Assembly: GCA_031272805.1 (NCBI GenBank)
Contig: JAISTC010000101.1
Coordinates: 1-32,539 of the forward strand
Source of the DNA: Propionibacteriaceae bacterium
GTDB taxonomy: Bacteria > Actinomycetota > Actinomycetes > Propionibacteriales > Propionibacteriaceae
Direction of reading: 5' to 3'
Length of the DNA stretch: 32,539 nt
Made by a program: the position numbers and the translations under genes. This document shows, in pieces, positions 22,290 to 30,619 of this stretch. Position 1 is the stretch's first letter, and each line of letters begins with the position of its first letter. The notes beneath the pieces were generated by a model that was not told the DNA's origin, did no database searches, and saw only the letters and a list, made by a program, of their open reading frames with translations.

Positions 22290-23762
22290 CTAGAGGGCAC
22301 CCCGGCCCATGGTCACGAGGCGGCGGCGCGTCGCCAGCAGCGCCAGGCCGGCCAGCAGCGCCACGGCGCCGTAGGCCAGGAAGAAGTTGTGCGGCTGGGT
22401 GGGGTCGAAGGCGTGGACCGTGATGGCGTTGATGCCCTGGCCGAGCGCGTCGGCGATGAACCACAGGGCCATCATCTTCGACAGGTGGACGGTGGGCGAC
22501 AGTTGGCTCGTCACGGCCAGCCCGGTCGGCGCCAGCAACAGCTCCCCCAAGGTCATGAGGACCATCGCCGCGACGATCCACCAGGCGGAAACCTTCTCCT
22601 GGCCGGCCAGGTAGGGCAGGGACAGGACGACGAAGCCGAGGCAGGCCACGATCAGCCCGGCGCCGATCTTGGCCACGGGCGACGGCTGGCGGTGGCCCAA
22701 CCGGGTCCACAGCCCCGCCAACAGCGGGCTCAACACGATGATGACGAGCGGGTTGATCGACTGGTACCACGAGGCCGGGATCGTGAAGCCGCCGACGGCC
22801 GACGTGACGCTCTGGTCGATCAGGAGCGCCATCGTGGAGCCCTGTTGCTCGGAGATGGCGAAGAAGCAGGTCCCGGCCACGAACAGCGGCGCGTACGCGG
22901 CGATCCGCGAGCGCTCGTCGGACTCCAGCCGGACGTCACGCAGGAAGTAGGCGAACAGCGCCGCGGCGATGGCCACGCAGACGGCCGGCATCGCGTTCGC
23001 CACGACCTGCAGGCCCTCCTCGCCGTGGCGGGTGGCCGACACGAGGAGCGAGACCACGGCGACGAGCCCGACCCCGCCGATCGCCACCCAGCGCCGCCTC
23101 TCCGCCGGGTCCAGGGGCTGGGCCACGGCCCGGCCGACGCCCTTGAGCGTCTGCCGGCTGAGGCCGACGTAAATGGCCAGGCCGACCCCCATGAGGAGGG
23201 CCGGGACGAGGAAGCCGGCGTGGTAGCCCGACCGGTCCGAGACCCAGCCGACGATGATCGGCGAGAAGAAGCTGCCGATGTTGATCGACAGGTAGAGGAG
23301 CGAGAAGCCGGCCTGGCGGCGCGGGTCGCCGGCGGCGTAGAGCTGGCCGACCATGACCGACACGTTCGGCTTCAGCAGCCCCGTCCCGATGACGATCAGG
23401 TCGAGCGCCACGAGCGTGCCCGACAGGCCGAGGGGCAGGCCGAGGACGACGTGGCCCGCGGCGATCGTGACGCCGCCGATCAGGACGGCCCGGTACGGCC
23501 CCAGCAGGCGGTCGGCCAGCCAGCCCCCCACGATCGACGTCAGGTAGACGAGCGACCCGAACAGGCTCATGAGGACCATGGCGTCGGTCTCCGTCAGGCC
23601 CAACCCGCCGGCCGCGACCGAGTCGTACAGGTAGAAGACGAGGATCGCCTTCATGCCGTAGAACGAGAACCGCTCGCACAGCTCGGTCGAGAACAGGTTG
23701 AGCAGCCCGAGGGGATGCCCGAAGAACGTGCGAGGCTTGGCCTCGCCAACCACCACAGCCAC
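22290..23762 (-). CDS. POT/PTR family proton-dependent oligopeptide transporter
   Basis: FFGHPLGLLNLFSTELCERFSFYGMKAILVFYLYDS, GGWLADRLLGPYRAVLIGG, YLSINIGSFFSPIIVGW. ORF extends to 23843; a GTG at 23762 with upstream AGGAAAGG is the preferred start. Confidence 0.93.
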   Translation of the reverse strand: MAVVVGEAKPRTFFGHPLGLLNLFSTELCERFSFYGMKAILVFYLYDSVAAGGLGLTETDAMVLMSLFGSLVYLTSIVGGWLADRLLGPYRAVLIGGVTIAAGHVVLGLPLGLSGTLVALDLIVIGTGLLKPNVSVMVGQLYAAGDPRRQAGFSLLYLSINIGSFFSPIIVGWVSDRSGYHAGFLVPALLMGVGLAIYVGLSRQTLKGVGRAVAQPLDPAERRRWVAIGGVGLVAVVSLLVSATRHGEEGLQVVANAMPAVCVAIAAALFAYFLRDVRLESDERSRIAAYAPLFVAGTCFFAISEQQGSTMALLIDQSVTSAVGGFTIPASWYQSINPLVIIVLSPLLAGLWTRLGHRQPSPVAKIGAGLIVACLGFVVLSLPYLAGQEKVSAWWIVAAMVLMTLGELLLAPTGLAVTSQLSPTVHLSKMMALWFIADALGQGINAITVHAFDPTQPHNFFLAYGAVALLAGLALLATRRRLVTMGRGAL

Positions 23763-23846
23763 AGCGACCCTTTCCTGTCGCGGAGGCTGGGGGTCATCGT
23801 AGACACACTGCGACGCCAGGTCTACCGGCGCGAGGCCGGGCACTCA

Positions 23847-23958
23847 GGCCATGGGGTCGGGCACGCTGGCTACGGGGTCGGGCACGCCGGCCATGGGGTC
23901 GGGCACGCTGGCTACGGAGCGAGGACCGAGCGACAGCCAGCGGGCCTGACACCGGGGC
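23847..23958 (-). repeat. REP-B repeat cluster (second family)
   Basis: ggccatggggtcgggcacgctggctacgg..., partially duplicated, then ctacggagcgaggaccgagcgacagccagcgggcctgacaccg; reverse complement of copies at 315-393, 2092-2170 and 14482-14562. Confidence 0.85.
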
Positions 23959-23967
23959 CGGCCCACC

Positions 23968-23995
23968 GTGACATTGGGGACGGTTCCTTCGTCAC
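23968..23995 (+). repeat. REP-A, F orientation
   Basis: gtgacattggggacggttccttcgtcac. Confidence 0.9.
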
Positions 23996-24042
23996 GCTGA
24001 ACGCCGGGCCGGTGGGTCACGCCGGCGCGCTACTGTGGGCAC

Positions 24043-24765
24043 GTGGGACTCGGGGCGGTGGCGTGGGCGGTCATGGCGGTGGCCGCCGTGGTCATGGGCT
24101 TCTCCAAGACGGCGATCGGCAACGTCGCGCTCCTCGGCGTCGTCGCCCTGGCCCAGGTCCTGCCGGCCAAGGACTCGACCGGCGTCGCGCTCCTGCTGCT
24201 CTTGGTCGGCGATGCCGTCGCCACCGTGACCTACCGGAAATCCGCCGACTGGCCTGTCATCGGCCGGCTCATCCTGCCCGTCGCCGTCGGCCTCGGCCTC
24301 GGCGCCGTCTTTCTCCACGTGACGTCGGACTCGGTCCTCAAGAAGACCATCGGCGCCATCATCCTCGCCCTGCTGCTCCTCGGGCTGCGGCCGGACAAGC
24401 TCGGCGTCCAGCGCCCGGCCGTGGCCGCGGGCTACGGCGGCCTGGCCGGCTTCACGACGATGGTGGCGAACGCCGGTGGCCCGGCCATGAGCCTCTACCT
24501 GCTGGCGGCCCGGTTCGACAAACTCCGCTTCCTCGGCACGTCGGCCTGGTTCTTCGCCGCGGTCAACGTGACGAAGCTGCCGATCTCCATCGGCCTCGGC
24601 CTCGTCCGGCCCGACACGGCCCTCATCGCCCTCCCGCTCGCCCCCGCCGTGCTCCTCGGCACGGCCATCGGCCGCCGCGTCGTCCAGCGCCTCGACCAGA
24701 AGACTTTCACCGCGCTGATCATGATCTTCGTGGCGATCTCGGCGCTGTACCTGATCGCCAGCTAG
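24043..24765 (+). CDS. TSUP family (TauE/SafE-like) membrane transporter
   Basis: MGLGAVAWAVMAVAAVVMGFSKTAIGNVALLGVVALAQVLPAKDSTG...ANAGGPAMSLYLLAARFDKLRFLGTSAWFFAAVNVTKLP. Confidence 0.88.
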   Translation: MGLGAVAWAVMAVAAVVMGFSKTAIGNVALLGVVALAQVLPAKDSTGVALLLLLVGDAVATVTYRKSADWPVIGRLILPVAVGLGLGAVFLHVTSDSVLKKTIGAIILALLLLGLRPDKLGVQRPAVAAGYGGLAGFTTMVANAGGPAMSLYLLAARFDKLRFLGTSAWFFAAVNVTKLPISIGLGLVRPDTALIALPLAPAVLLGTAIGRRVVQRLDQKTFTALIMIFVAISALYLIAS

Positions 24766-24843
24766 GCGTGACAAAGGAACCGTCCCCAATGTCACACACG
24801 GGCGTCACGCGGTGTGACATTGGGGACGGTTCCTTTGTCACGC
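24766..24843. repeat. REP-A R/F pair at the 3' end of the RAYT gene
   Basis: R 24766-24797 gcgtgacaaaggaaccgtccccaatgtcacac; F 24812-24843 gtgtgacattggggacggttcctttgtcacgc. F overlaps the RAYT stop codon (24838-24840). Confidence 0.95.
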
Positions 24844-25608
24844 TGGGGCCGAGTCGGCCGACTCGGGCGTGACGCTGCGCCAGACCACGCCGCGGTTCAG
24901 GCCGGTCAGCCGCGCCAACTGGCGCACGGACGCGCCACGCTGGAACGCCTCCGCCAGCGCCGCCTGCTGCAGCGGCCGGCCGAGAGCCTGGAAAGCCGTC
25001 GCCTGGCCGGCGCCGCTGACAGCCGCCAGGACGCTCCAGGCCTGCTCGTCAGAGGGCCGACGGCCCTGCACGGCCGACGGGGGGCGGGCGGCGGCCTCGT
25101 CGACCTCTCCCCGCAACTCGGCCCAGTCGGCCACGCCGGTCAACTCCTTGACGCGCCGCGCGTCCACGACGCGGTCGGGGCCCGCCGCGCTGCTCCACTC
25201 GTACTCGGCCGGGGTCGCGCACAGGCCGGCCTCGACCGGATTGCCGTGGACGTAGCGGATCACGTTGATGAGATCCTCGGTCTCCACCACCGGCCGGCTC
25301 TTGAACCGGTCTTGCCACAGGTGGCCGACCCGGTCGTACTTGTGGTTGAACCACCACACGTACCGCGCGCCCAACCGGCGGAAGAACTGGCCGACCGGCT
25401 CCCGCGTGACCTCAACCACCAGGTGGACGTGGTTCGACATCAGGCAGTACGCCAGCACGCGGACGCCGCTCAGGTCCGCCGCCGCCACGGCGCAGTCGAG
25501 GAACCGCCGCCGATCGGCGTCATCCTCGAAAATGTTCTGCCGGTTGATGCCGCGCAGGAACGCGTGATGCACGCCGACCTCGCCGTGAATCCGCTGGCTT
25601 CGTGACAT
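24838..25608 (-). mobile_element. REP-associated tyrosine transposase (RAYT, IS200/Y1_Tnp HUH family)
   Basis: 256 aa; FLRGINRQNIFEDDADRRRFLD, LAYCLMSNHVHLVVEV (HUH-type H-V-H), KYDRVGHLWQDRFKSRPVVETEDLINVIRYVHGNPVEAGL (Tyr-containing helix), C-terminal helix-turn-helix-like tail. Confidence 0.93.
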
Positions 25609-25654
25609 GGGAGGCCCCTCCGTTCGTTGAGGACCAACTCAATTCCACCAGCAA

Positions 25655-25744
25655 GTGTGACAGAAAGAACCGTCCCCCATGTCACGCCGTCACATGTCAC
25701 GCCGTCACGCCCGTGTGACATTGGGGACGGTTCCTGTGTCACAC
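25655..25744. repeat. REP-A R/F pair at the 5' end of the RAYT gene
   Basis: R 25655-25685 gtgtgacagaaagaaccgtcccccatgtcac; F 25713-25744 gtgtgacattggggacggttcctgtgtcacac. Confidence 0.93.
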
Positions 25745-25747
25745 CTA

Positions 25748-25815
25748 GCCATGGGGTCGGGCGCCGTGGCTACGGAGCGAGGAACGAGCGATTCCACGGG
25801 GCCTGACACCGTGGC
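25748..25815 (-). repeat. REP-B copy
   Basis: gccatggggtcgggcgccgtggctacggagcgaggaacgagcgattccacggggcctgacaccgtggcg; 3 bp from REP-A. Confidence 0.85.
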
Positions 25816-25839
25816 GCCCCGCCAGAACACCCCGCCAGA

Positions 25840-25871
25840 GTGTGACAAAGGAACCGTCCCCAATGTCACAC
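25840..25871 (-). repeat. REP-A, R orientation
   Basis: gtgtgacaaaggaaccgtccccaatgtcacac. Confidence 0.95.
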
Positions 25872-25914
25872 ACAGGCCGGCGACATTTCGCGGGTTGTCG
25901 TCGTTTACTGAAGT

Positions 25915-26445
25915 ATGGAGACCGTGACCGAGAGCGCTGCCGCCGAGCTCTATCGGCGCCACGTCGGCGCGGTCTACCGCCTCTGCTACGCCTGGCTGAA
26001 GCACCGGCCGGACACCGAAGACGCCGTCCAGGAGACCTTCGTCCGGCTGATCCGCTCGGGGCCTCAGTTCGAGTCGGAGGCGCACGCCGAGGGCTGGTTG
26101 ATCCGGACCGCCGGCAACATCTGCAAGGACATGGCCAAGCGGACCTCGCGGCGGCGTGAAACGACGCTGGCAGAGGATCAGGTAGGTCTGGGTGCGGTCA
26201 GCGCGGCAGGCGAGTTGCCTGGGTCGCCGCCCAGCCTGTCGGTCGCGCTCAACCCAACCCTGGCCGCCGTCCTGGCGCTACCCGACCACTACAAGGCGGT
26301 CGTCTACCTCTATTACTACGCCGGCTACAGCACGGCCGAGATCGCCGAGCGGCTGCGATTGAGGCCCTCAACTGTCCGCAATCGGCTGGCCGATGCGCGC
26401 GCCCGGCTGCGTCGGGCCTTAGGAGACGAGTTCGATGAGGAATAG
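25915..26445 (+). CDS. ECF-type RNA polymerase sigma factor
   Basis: ELYRRHVGAVYRLCYAWLKHRPDTEDAVQETFVRLIRSG (sigma2) and LPDHYKAVVYLYYYAGYSTAEIAERLRLRPSTVRNRLADARARLRRAL (sigma4). Confidence 0.93.
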   Translation: METVTESAAAELYRRHVGAVYRLCYAWLKHRPDTEDAVQETFVRLIRSGPQFESEAHAEGWLIRTAGNICKDMAKRTSRRRETTLAEDQVGLGAVSAAGELPGSPPSLSVALNPTLAAVLALPDHYKAVVYLYYYAGYSTAEIAERLRLRPSTVRNRLADARARLRRALGDEFDEE

Positions 26446-27292
26446 CCAAATCATGGCGGCCTGGGACGAGGTCACGCCCGACCTGACAACCAGGGACCGG
26501 CTGTGGGGCGCGATCGTGGCGGCGACCGACAGCGTGACCGCCGCCAGTCCAGCTCAGCCCATTCACCCGGCTGAGCACGCCCGCCCGACTCGTCGCCGTA
26601 CCCGTCGGCGCTGGCTCTGGGCGCTGGCCCCGGTCGGCGCCGTCCTGTTGGCCGCCGCCCTGGTCATCCCCCGGTGGGCCGACTGGGGCCGCGCGGTGTC
26701 CTTGACCGACTCGCACGGCGTCCGCGTCGCCTACACCGACCCGCCATCCGGCAGCTTGGCCGCCGACCTGGTCCCGATGACCGAGGCGGAACTGCTGGAC
26801 GGCGCGGACATCTTCGCAGGCACGGTCGTCGGCATCCAGGGCATCAAGGTCACGTTTTCCGACTACGACACCGCGATGAGCCTGCTGACCGTCCGTGTCA
26901 GCGAAGTTGTCAGCGAAGCTGTCAGCGGCGAATTGAGTCCGGGCGACGACGTGACCATCCTGGTCTCCCCGGCGGTCGGCCTGACCTGCTCGATTTGCCA
27001 GGTCAGCGGTCAACTAGCGGTTGGTGCGGCCGCCGTCTTTGTGGCCCACCCGGCGGCCGAGGGCTGGGCCGCCGCACTCGACGGGTCGGAGGTCTTCTAC
27101 TACTCCGATGTGGCCGGCTACTACCTACCCGACCCGGTGCGCTACGTCTTCCTGGACACCGACGCCGGCGTCGCCTTCGCGACCAGCGGCTGGCCCAGCC
27201 TGGCGCCCCTGAGCACCCCCCTCGACAACAACCTCTCCCTGGCCCCCAACCTGGCCACCGTGGTCGCCTTCCTGCGTACAGCCGCCGGTTAG
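26435..27292 (+). CDS. ECF-linked single-TM membrane protein of unknown function
   Basis: Overlaps the sigma factor end by 11 nt; cytosolic N-terminus, RRRTRRRWLWALAPVGAVLLAAALVI TM, then extracytoplasmic domain with LTCSICQ. Confidence 0.8.
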   Translation: MRNSQIMAAWDEVTPDLTTRDRLWGAIVAATDSVTAASPAQPIHPAEHARPTRRRTRRRWLWALAPVGAVLLAAALVIPRWADWGRAVSLTDSHGVRVAYTDPPSGSLAADLVPMTEAELLDGADIFAGTVVGIQGIKVTFSDYDTAMSLLTVRVSEVVSEAVSGELSPGDDVTILVSPAVGLTCSICQVSGQLAVGAAAVFVAHPAAEGWAAALDGSEVFYYSDVAGYYLPDPVRYVFLDTDAGVAFATSGWPSLAPLSTPLDNNLSLAPNLATVVAFLRTAAG

Positions 27293-27295
27293 GAC

Positions 27296-27404
27296 GTGTG
27301 ACATTGGGGACGGTTCCTCTGTCACGCTGTTGCGGCGCATCCGAGCCCACCCGACGTCACGCGGCGTCAAAGTGTGACAAAAGGAACCGTCCCCAATGTC
27401 ACAC
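27296..27404. repeat. REP-A F/R composite (~110 bp)
   Basis: F 27296-27327, ~44-bp spacer ending cgacgtcacgcggcgtcaaa, R 27372-27404. Confidence 0.95.
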
Positions 27405-27436
27405 ACGCGTGACCGATACAGATCTCTCCAACAGAC

Positions 27437-27474
27437 TTGACAAGCGCTATCTAGATAGAGTATCTATCTAGATA
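27437..27474 (+). promoter_or_regulatory. padR promoter with overlapping palindromic operator
   Basis: TTGACA (27437-27442), 18-bp spacer, TATCTA (27461-27466); two copies of palindrome TATCTAGATA (27448-27457, 27465-27474), period 17 bp, the second abutting the ATG at 27474. Confidence 0.65.
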
Positions 27475-27881
27475 TGAAGTCAGACACCGCATGGCCGAGC
27501 GAATGGCTCCGAGGCGTGACGGAACTCTGCGTCCTGAAGATCATGAGCGCCGGGCCGACCTACGGCTACGCCATCGCGTCCGCCCTGGGCGACGCCGGGC
27601 TCGGCACTCCCAAGGGCGGGACCCTCTACCCCCTCCTCGGCCGGTTCGAGGAGGCCGGCTGGGTGACGACCGAGTGGCGCGCCGGCGACGGCGGCCCCGG
27701 CCGCAAGTTCTACTCCCTCACCTCCGCCGGCCGCGCCGCCCTGGACGAGCAGCTTCCCCAATGGCAGGCGTTCACGGCGGCCGTCGGTTCCCTGCTGAGC
27801 CCCGTCACCCCGGTCGCCCCGTCGACTCCGGCCGCCCTGACCACCCCAACCACCCCCCACCCCGAAAGGGCACTCTCATGA
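27474..27881 (+). CDS. PadR family transcriptional regulator
   Basis: LRGVTELCVLKIMSAGPTYGYAIASALGDAGLGTPKGGTLYPLLGRFEEAGWVTTEWRAGDGGPGRKFYSLTSAGRAAL. Confidence 0.95.
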   Translation: MKSDTAWPSEWLRGVTELCVLKIMSAGPTYGYAIASALGDAGLGTPKGGTLYPLLGRFEEAGWVTTEWRAGDGGPGRKFYSLTSAGRAALDEQLPQWQAFTAAVGSLLSPVTPVAPSTPAALTTPTTPHPERALS

Positions 27882-28639
27882 CCGAGAAGTACAGCCTCGA
27901 ACGCGAACTCGCGCCCCACGTCGACCCCCACTGGGCCGAGTGGTTCCTCGTCACCCTGCGCCTCCAGGAGGTCCCCGGCGACCGCATCGGCGCCGCCCTG
28001 GCCGAGGTCGAGGCCCACGTGGCCGAGTCCGGCGAAACCGCCGAAGAGGCGTTCGGCGAACCCGTCGCCTACGCGCGCAGCCTCCGCCTCAAGGCCGACC
28101 CCATCGGCACCAAGGGCCAACTCCTGCGCAACCTGCTCGTCGTGCCGTCGCTCCTCGGCCTGGACCTGGTCGTGGAGTCGGTTCAGGGGCTGTCGGATGA
28201 GGTCTTCCCCGTTCGGACGGGCCTCCTCGTCACGCTCGGCCTCTACTGCCTCATCCTCGTCACGCTGGCCGCCGCCAGCAGGGCGTTGGTCGCATCGCTG
28301 GTGCGCCGCCGGGGCGCGGCGGTCGCCGTCTACGTCGCGGCCGTGGCCCTGCTAGTCGTCCCCGTCGTGCTGTGGCGCGGGACGGCGTTCACGCTCCCGG
28401 CGTGGCCGGCGCTGTTGGCCGGCGTCGTCCTGCTCGTCGCCATGATCCCCGTCAACTACCGCCTGATGGCCGGGAACGCCGACCCGGTCACGCCGCCGCT
28501 GCCCTCCCCGGACGACCCGGACGGGTCGGTGGCAGCCGCTCGCGCCGCCCGGTCCAACCGCCGCACCGCTTGGGCGTTCGCGCTGATGTTCCCCGTCGTG
28601 ACGGCCGTCCTGGCCGGCCTGTGGCTCCTGCTGGGCTGA
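27878..28639 (+). CDS. HAAS/DUF1700-like membrane protein co-encoded with PadR
   Basis: ATGA overlap with padR; MTEKYSLERELAPHVDPHWAEWFLVTLRLQEVPGDRIGAALAEVEAHVAESGETAEEAFGEPVAYARSL then several TM segments. Real start at 27878 inside ORF 27491-28639. Confidence 0.8.
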   Translation: MTEKYSLERELAPHVDPHWAEWFLVTLRLQEVPGDRIGAALAEVEAHVAESGETAEEAFGEPVAYARSLRLKADPIGTKGQLLRNLLVVPSLLGLDLVVESVQGLSDEVFPVRTGLLVTLGLYCLILVTLAAASRALVASLVRRRGAAVAVYVAAVALLVVPVVLWRGTAFTLPAWPALLAGVVLLVAMIPVNYRLMAGNADPVTPPLPSPDDPDGSVAAARAARSNRRTAWAFALMFPVVTAVLAGLWLLLG

Positions 28640-28664
28640 GCCGCGACCGACGGACGGAGGGCGG

Positions 28665-28774
28665 GTGTGACATTGGGGACGGTTCCGTTTGTCACACCGC
28701 GGGGGCGCAGTCGAGCCCAGCGAACGTCACGCGGTGTCAGAGTGTGACAGAAGGAACCGTCCCCAATGTCACAC
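28665..28774. repeat. REP-A F/R composite (~110 bp)
   Basis: F 28665-28697, spacer cgcgggggcgcagtcgagcccagcgaacgtcacgcggtgtcaga, R 28742-28774. Confidence 0.95.
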
Positions 28775-28907
28775 GATCCGGAGAACTTCGAGATCGTGTT
28801 GGGTGGTGGAAGGCTGGAATTGGATCGCCGCCAGGTAATGCGTTTTGCCCAGCGAATGGCGTCGCGCGCATCGCCTTGCGCCGGTTAGACTCCTTGCTGT
28901 GGGCACG

Positions 28908-29165
28908 ATGTATGCAACGGTGACCGGCAAAGGTCAGATCACCCTGCCGGCGCCGGTTCGCCGGGCGCTGGGGATTGAGGCAGGCCAGCGGATCGAGGTG
29001 CGTCTGGAGGAACGGCGGGCCGTCATTGAGGCGCCGGCCCCAGTCGCGCATCTGCGGCAGGCGCTCGAGCGCGAAGCCCGTGAGCGGGGAACCTGGGGCA
29101 AGGCATACTCATCCGGAGACGGGTGGGCGGCTCGGGTGCGCGAGGCCGGCGATGCCGAGTCTTGA
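28908..29165 (+). CDS. AbrB/MazE-VapB-family antitoxin
   Basis: MYATVTGKGQITLPAPVRRALGIEAGQRIEVRLEERRAVIEAP (SpoVT/AbrB fold); GTG at 28899 is an alternative start. Confidence 0.85.
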   Translation: MYATVTGKGQITLPAPVRRALGIEAGQRIEVRLEERRAVIEAPAPVAHLRQALEREARERGTWGKAYSSGDGWAARVREAGDAES

Positions 29166-29541
29166 CACGAACGGCGTGCTCCGCTGGCTCATGGGCGACG
29201 TGCCGGACCAGGCTGCCGCAGTAGACGCGGCACTGGCCACTGGAACCAAGTTCCATCTGGACGACATCGTCTTGGTCGAAGTGGTCTACGCGCTGGAACA
29301 CCACTACCTGCTGTCCCGGCCAACTACTGCCGCGTCGTTGCAGACGGTCATGGGCCAGGCCGGGTTCCTCCTCGACCGGCCACTGTGGAGCGAAGTCTTG
29401 CCGGTCTACATTGCGAAGCCGAAGCTGTCGCTGGTCGACATCCTGACCGTCGAACGCGCCCGCCGCACCGGTCGAACCCCCGTGGCGATATTCGACCGCA
29501 AGATGGCCAGCCAGCTCAAGGACGTGGAACTGCTGTCGTAG
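29152..29541 (+). CDS. PIN-domain toxin (VapC-like)
   Basis: MPSLDTNGVLRWLMGD...FHLDDIVLVEVVYALEHHY...LSLVDILTVERARRTGRTPVAIFDRKMASQL; overlaps the antitoxin by 14 nt. Confidence 0.87.
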   Translation: MPSLDTNGVLRWLMGDVPDQAAAVDAALATGTKFHLDDIVLVEVVYALEHHYLLSRPTTAASLQTVMGQAGFLLDRPLWSEVLPVYIAKPKLSLVDILTVERARRTGRTPVAIFDRKMASQLKDVELLS

Positions 29542-29646
29542 TGACGGCGCCGCCGCGCGGTCAGGTGGTGTGGTTTTCAGTTGGGCCCCCGTAGGAAGGG
29601 CACGGGCTCCGGGTGTCGTCGGTCAGGCCAGTTCCGATCGCGCGCA

Positions 29647-29678
29647 TGTGACATTGGGGACGGTTCCGTTTGTCACAC
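29647..29678 (+). repeat. REP-A F copy with remnant of composite spacer but no R arm
   Basis: tgtgacattggggacggttccgtttgtcacac followed by cgcgggggcacagttgagcccagtgaacgtcacgcggtgt (matches spacer at 28698-28741), then divergence. Confidence 0.9.
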
Positions 29679-29745
29679 CGCGGGGGCACAGTTGAGCCCA
29701 GTGAACGTCACGCGGTGTGCAACTCGTCACGCGTTCGCCGCTGGG

Positions 29746-30471
29746 TCACGCTGTCACCAGCCGTCTGGACACCTGTACGTTCTCCCCCAAGCTCGTCAGC
29801 ACGCTGGCGAGGGCGTCACCGGCGGCGTGCAACTCGTCATCGGTGACGGGGGCGAGCGCGTCGAACACGAAGAACGCGGTCCGGGTTTGATCGGTCAGGC
29901 CGGTGCGCCGGCACTGCCGCCAGTTCCACCGCCGACACGTCACCCCGGTCCCGTCGCACCAGACGACCTCGCCGGGTTCGGGGTACTCGACTGCCACCTC
30001 GCCGTGCGCGGTCGTGTCGAACGGCTCCATGCCCGTGGCGCGAATCAGACGCGCCGGACCGTCGTAGCGTTCGTAGTCCTCCCCGCCGAGGGGAATCTGG
30101 CGCAACACCGAGATTGCGTTGTAGGCGTCGGTCAGCGCGTTCACCCGCGGCAGGCCGGTCTCGGCGCGGCGGGTGAGGGCTTCGAGGCTGTTGCGGGTGC
30201 GCTGCGGCTTCGCCCCGAACGCCCGGTACGCCTCCCGCCACGACGCGACATGGGGCAGCTCGTCCACGGACGTGACGGCCAGCAGGTCGTGGGCGTGGGC
30301 CTCGGCCGCCGACACGAGCCCGTCGACCGTGCTGTTGCCCTCGCCGGTCACGCCCGGAGCGAGGCCGTCGATGACGAGCAGCAGGGCACGGTAGTCCGGG
30401 CGCAACTCGAATACGGCCGGCTCGACCTGGCAAGCCGCCAAGAACGCCTCGGGAGTCATGGTTTCAGGCAT
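29746..30471 (-). CDS. B3/4 (tRNA-binding/PheRS-like) domain-containing protein
   Basis: 241 aa; WREAYRAFGAKPQRTRNSLEALTRRAETGLPRVNALTDAYNAISVLRQIPLGGEDYERYDG resembles stand-alone B3/B4 domain proteins; C-terminal WCDGTGVTCRRWNWRQCRRTGL. Confidence 0.75.
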   Translation of the reverse strand: MPETMTPEAFLAACQVEPAVFELRPDYRALLLVIDGLAPGVTGEGNSTVDGLVSAAEAHAHDLLAVTSVDELPHVASWREAYRAFGAKPQRTRNSLEALTRRAETGLPRVNALTDAYNAISVLRQIPLGGEDYERYDGPARLIRATGMEPFDTTAHGEVAVEYPEPGEVVWCDGTGVTCRRWNWRQCRRTGLTDQTRTAFFVFDALAPVTDDELHAAGDALASVLTSLGENVQVSRRLVTA

Positions 30472-30522
30472 TCAGAGTCTCCTCTCCGCAGTCGGCTCTC
30501 GCCCCCTGGCCGGCGTGACATT

Positions 30523-30619
30523 GCGTGACATTGGGGACGGTTCCGTTTGTCACACCGCCCCGCATTCACGCCCAGAGCGGTGTCAGAGTGTGACAGAGGG
30601 AACCGTCCCCACTGTCACA
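30523..30619. repeat. REP-A F/R composite
   Basis: F 30523-30555; R 30588-30619 gtgtgacagagggaaccgtccccactgtcaca. Confidence 0.93.

Noticed and set aside
22200-24872. 890-aa plus-strand ORF
   Set aside because: Antisense to the POT transporter and runs through REP-A/REP-B repeats; compositionally spurious.
26897-26932. Three ~12-bp in-frame repeats gtcagcgaagtt in the ECF-linked membrane protein
   Set aside because: Short and in-frame (VSEVVSEAVSGE); likely simple local slippage with no further signal.
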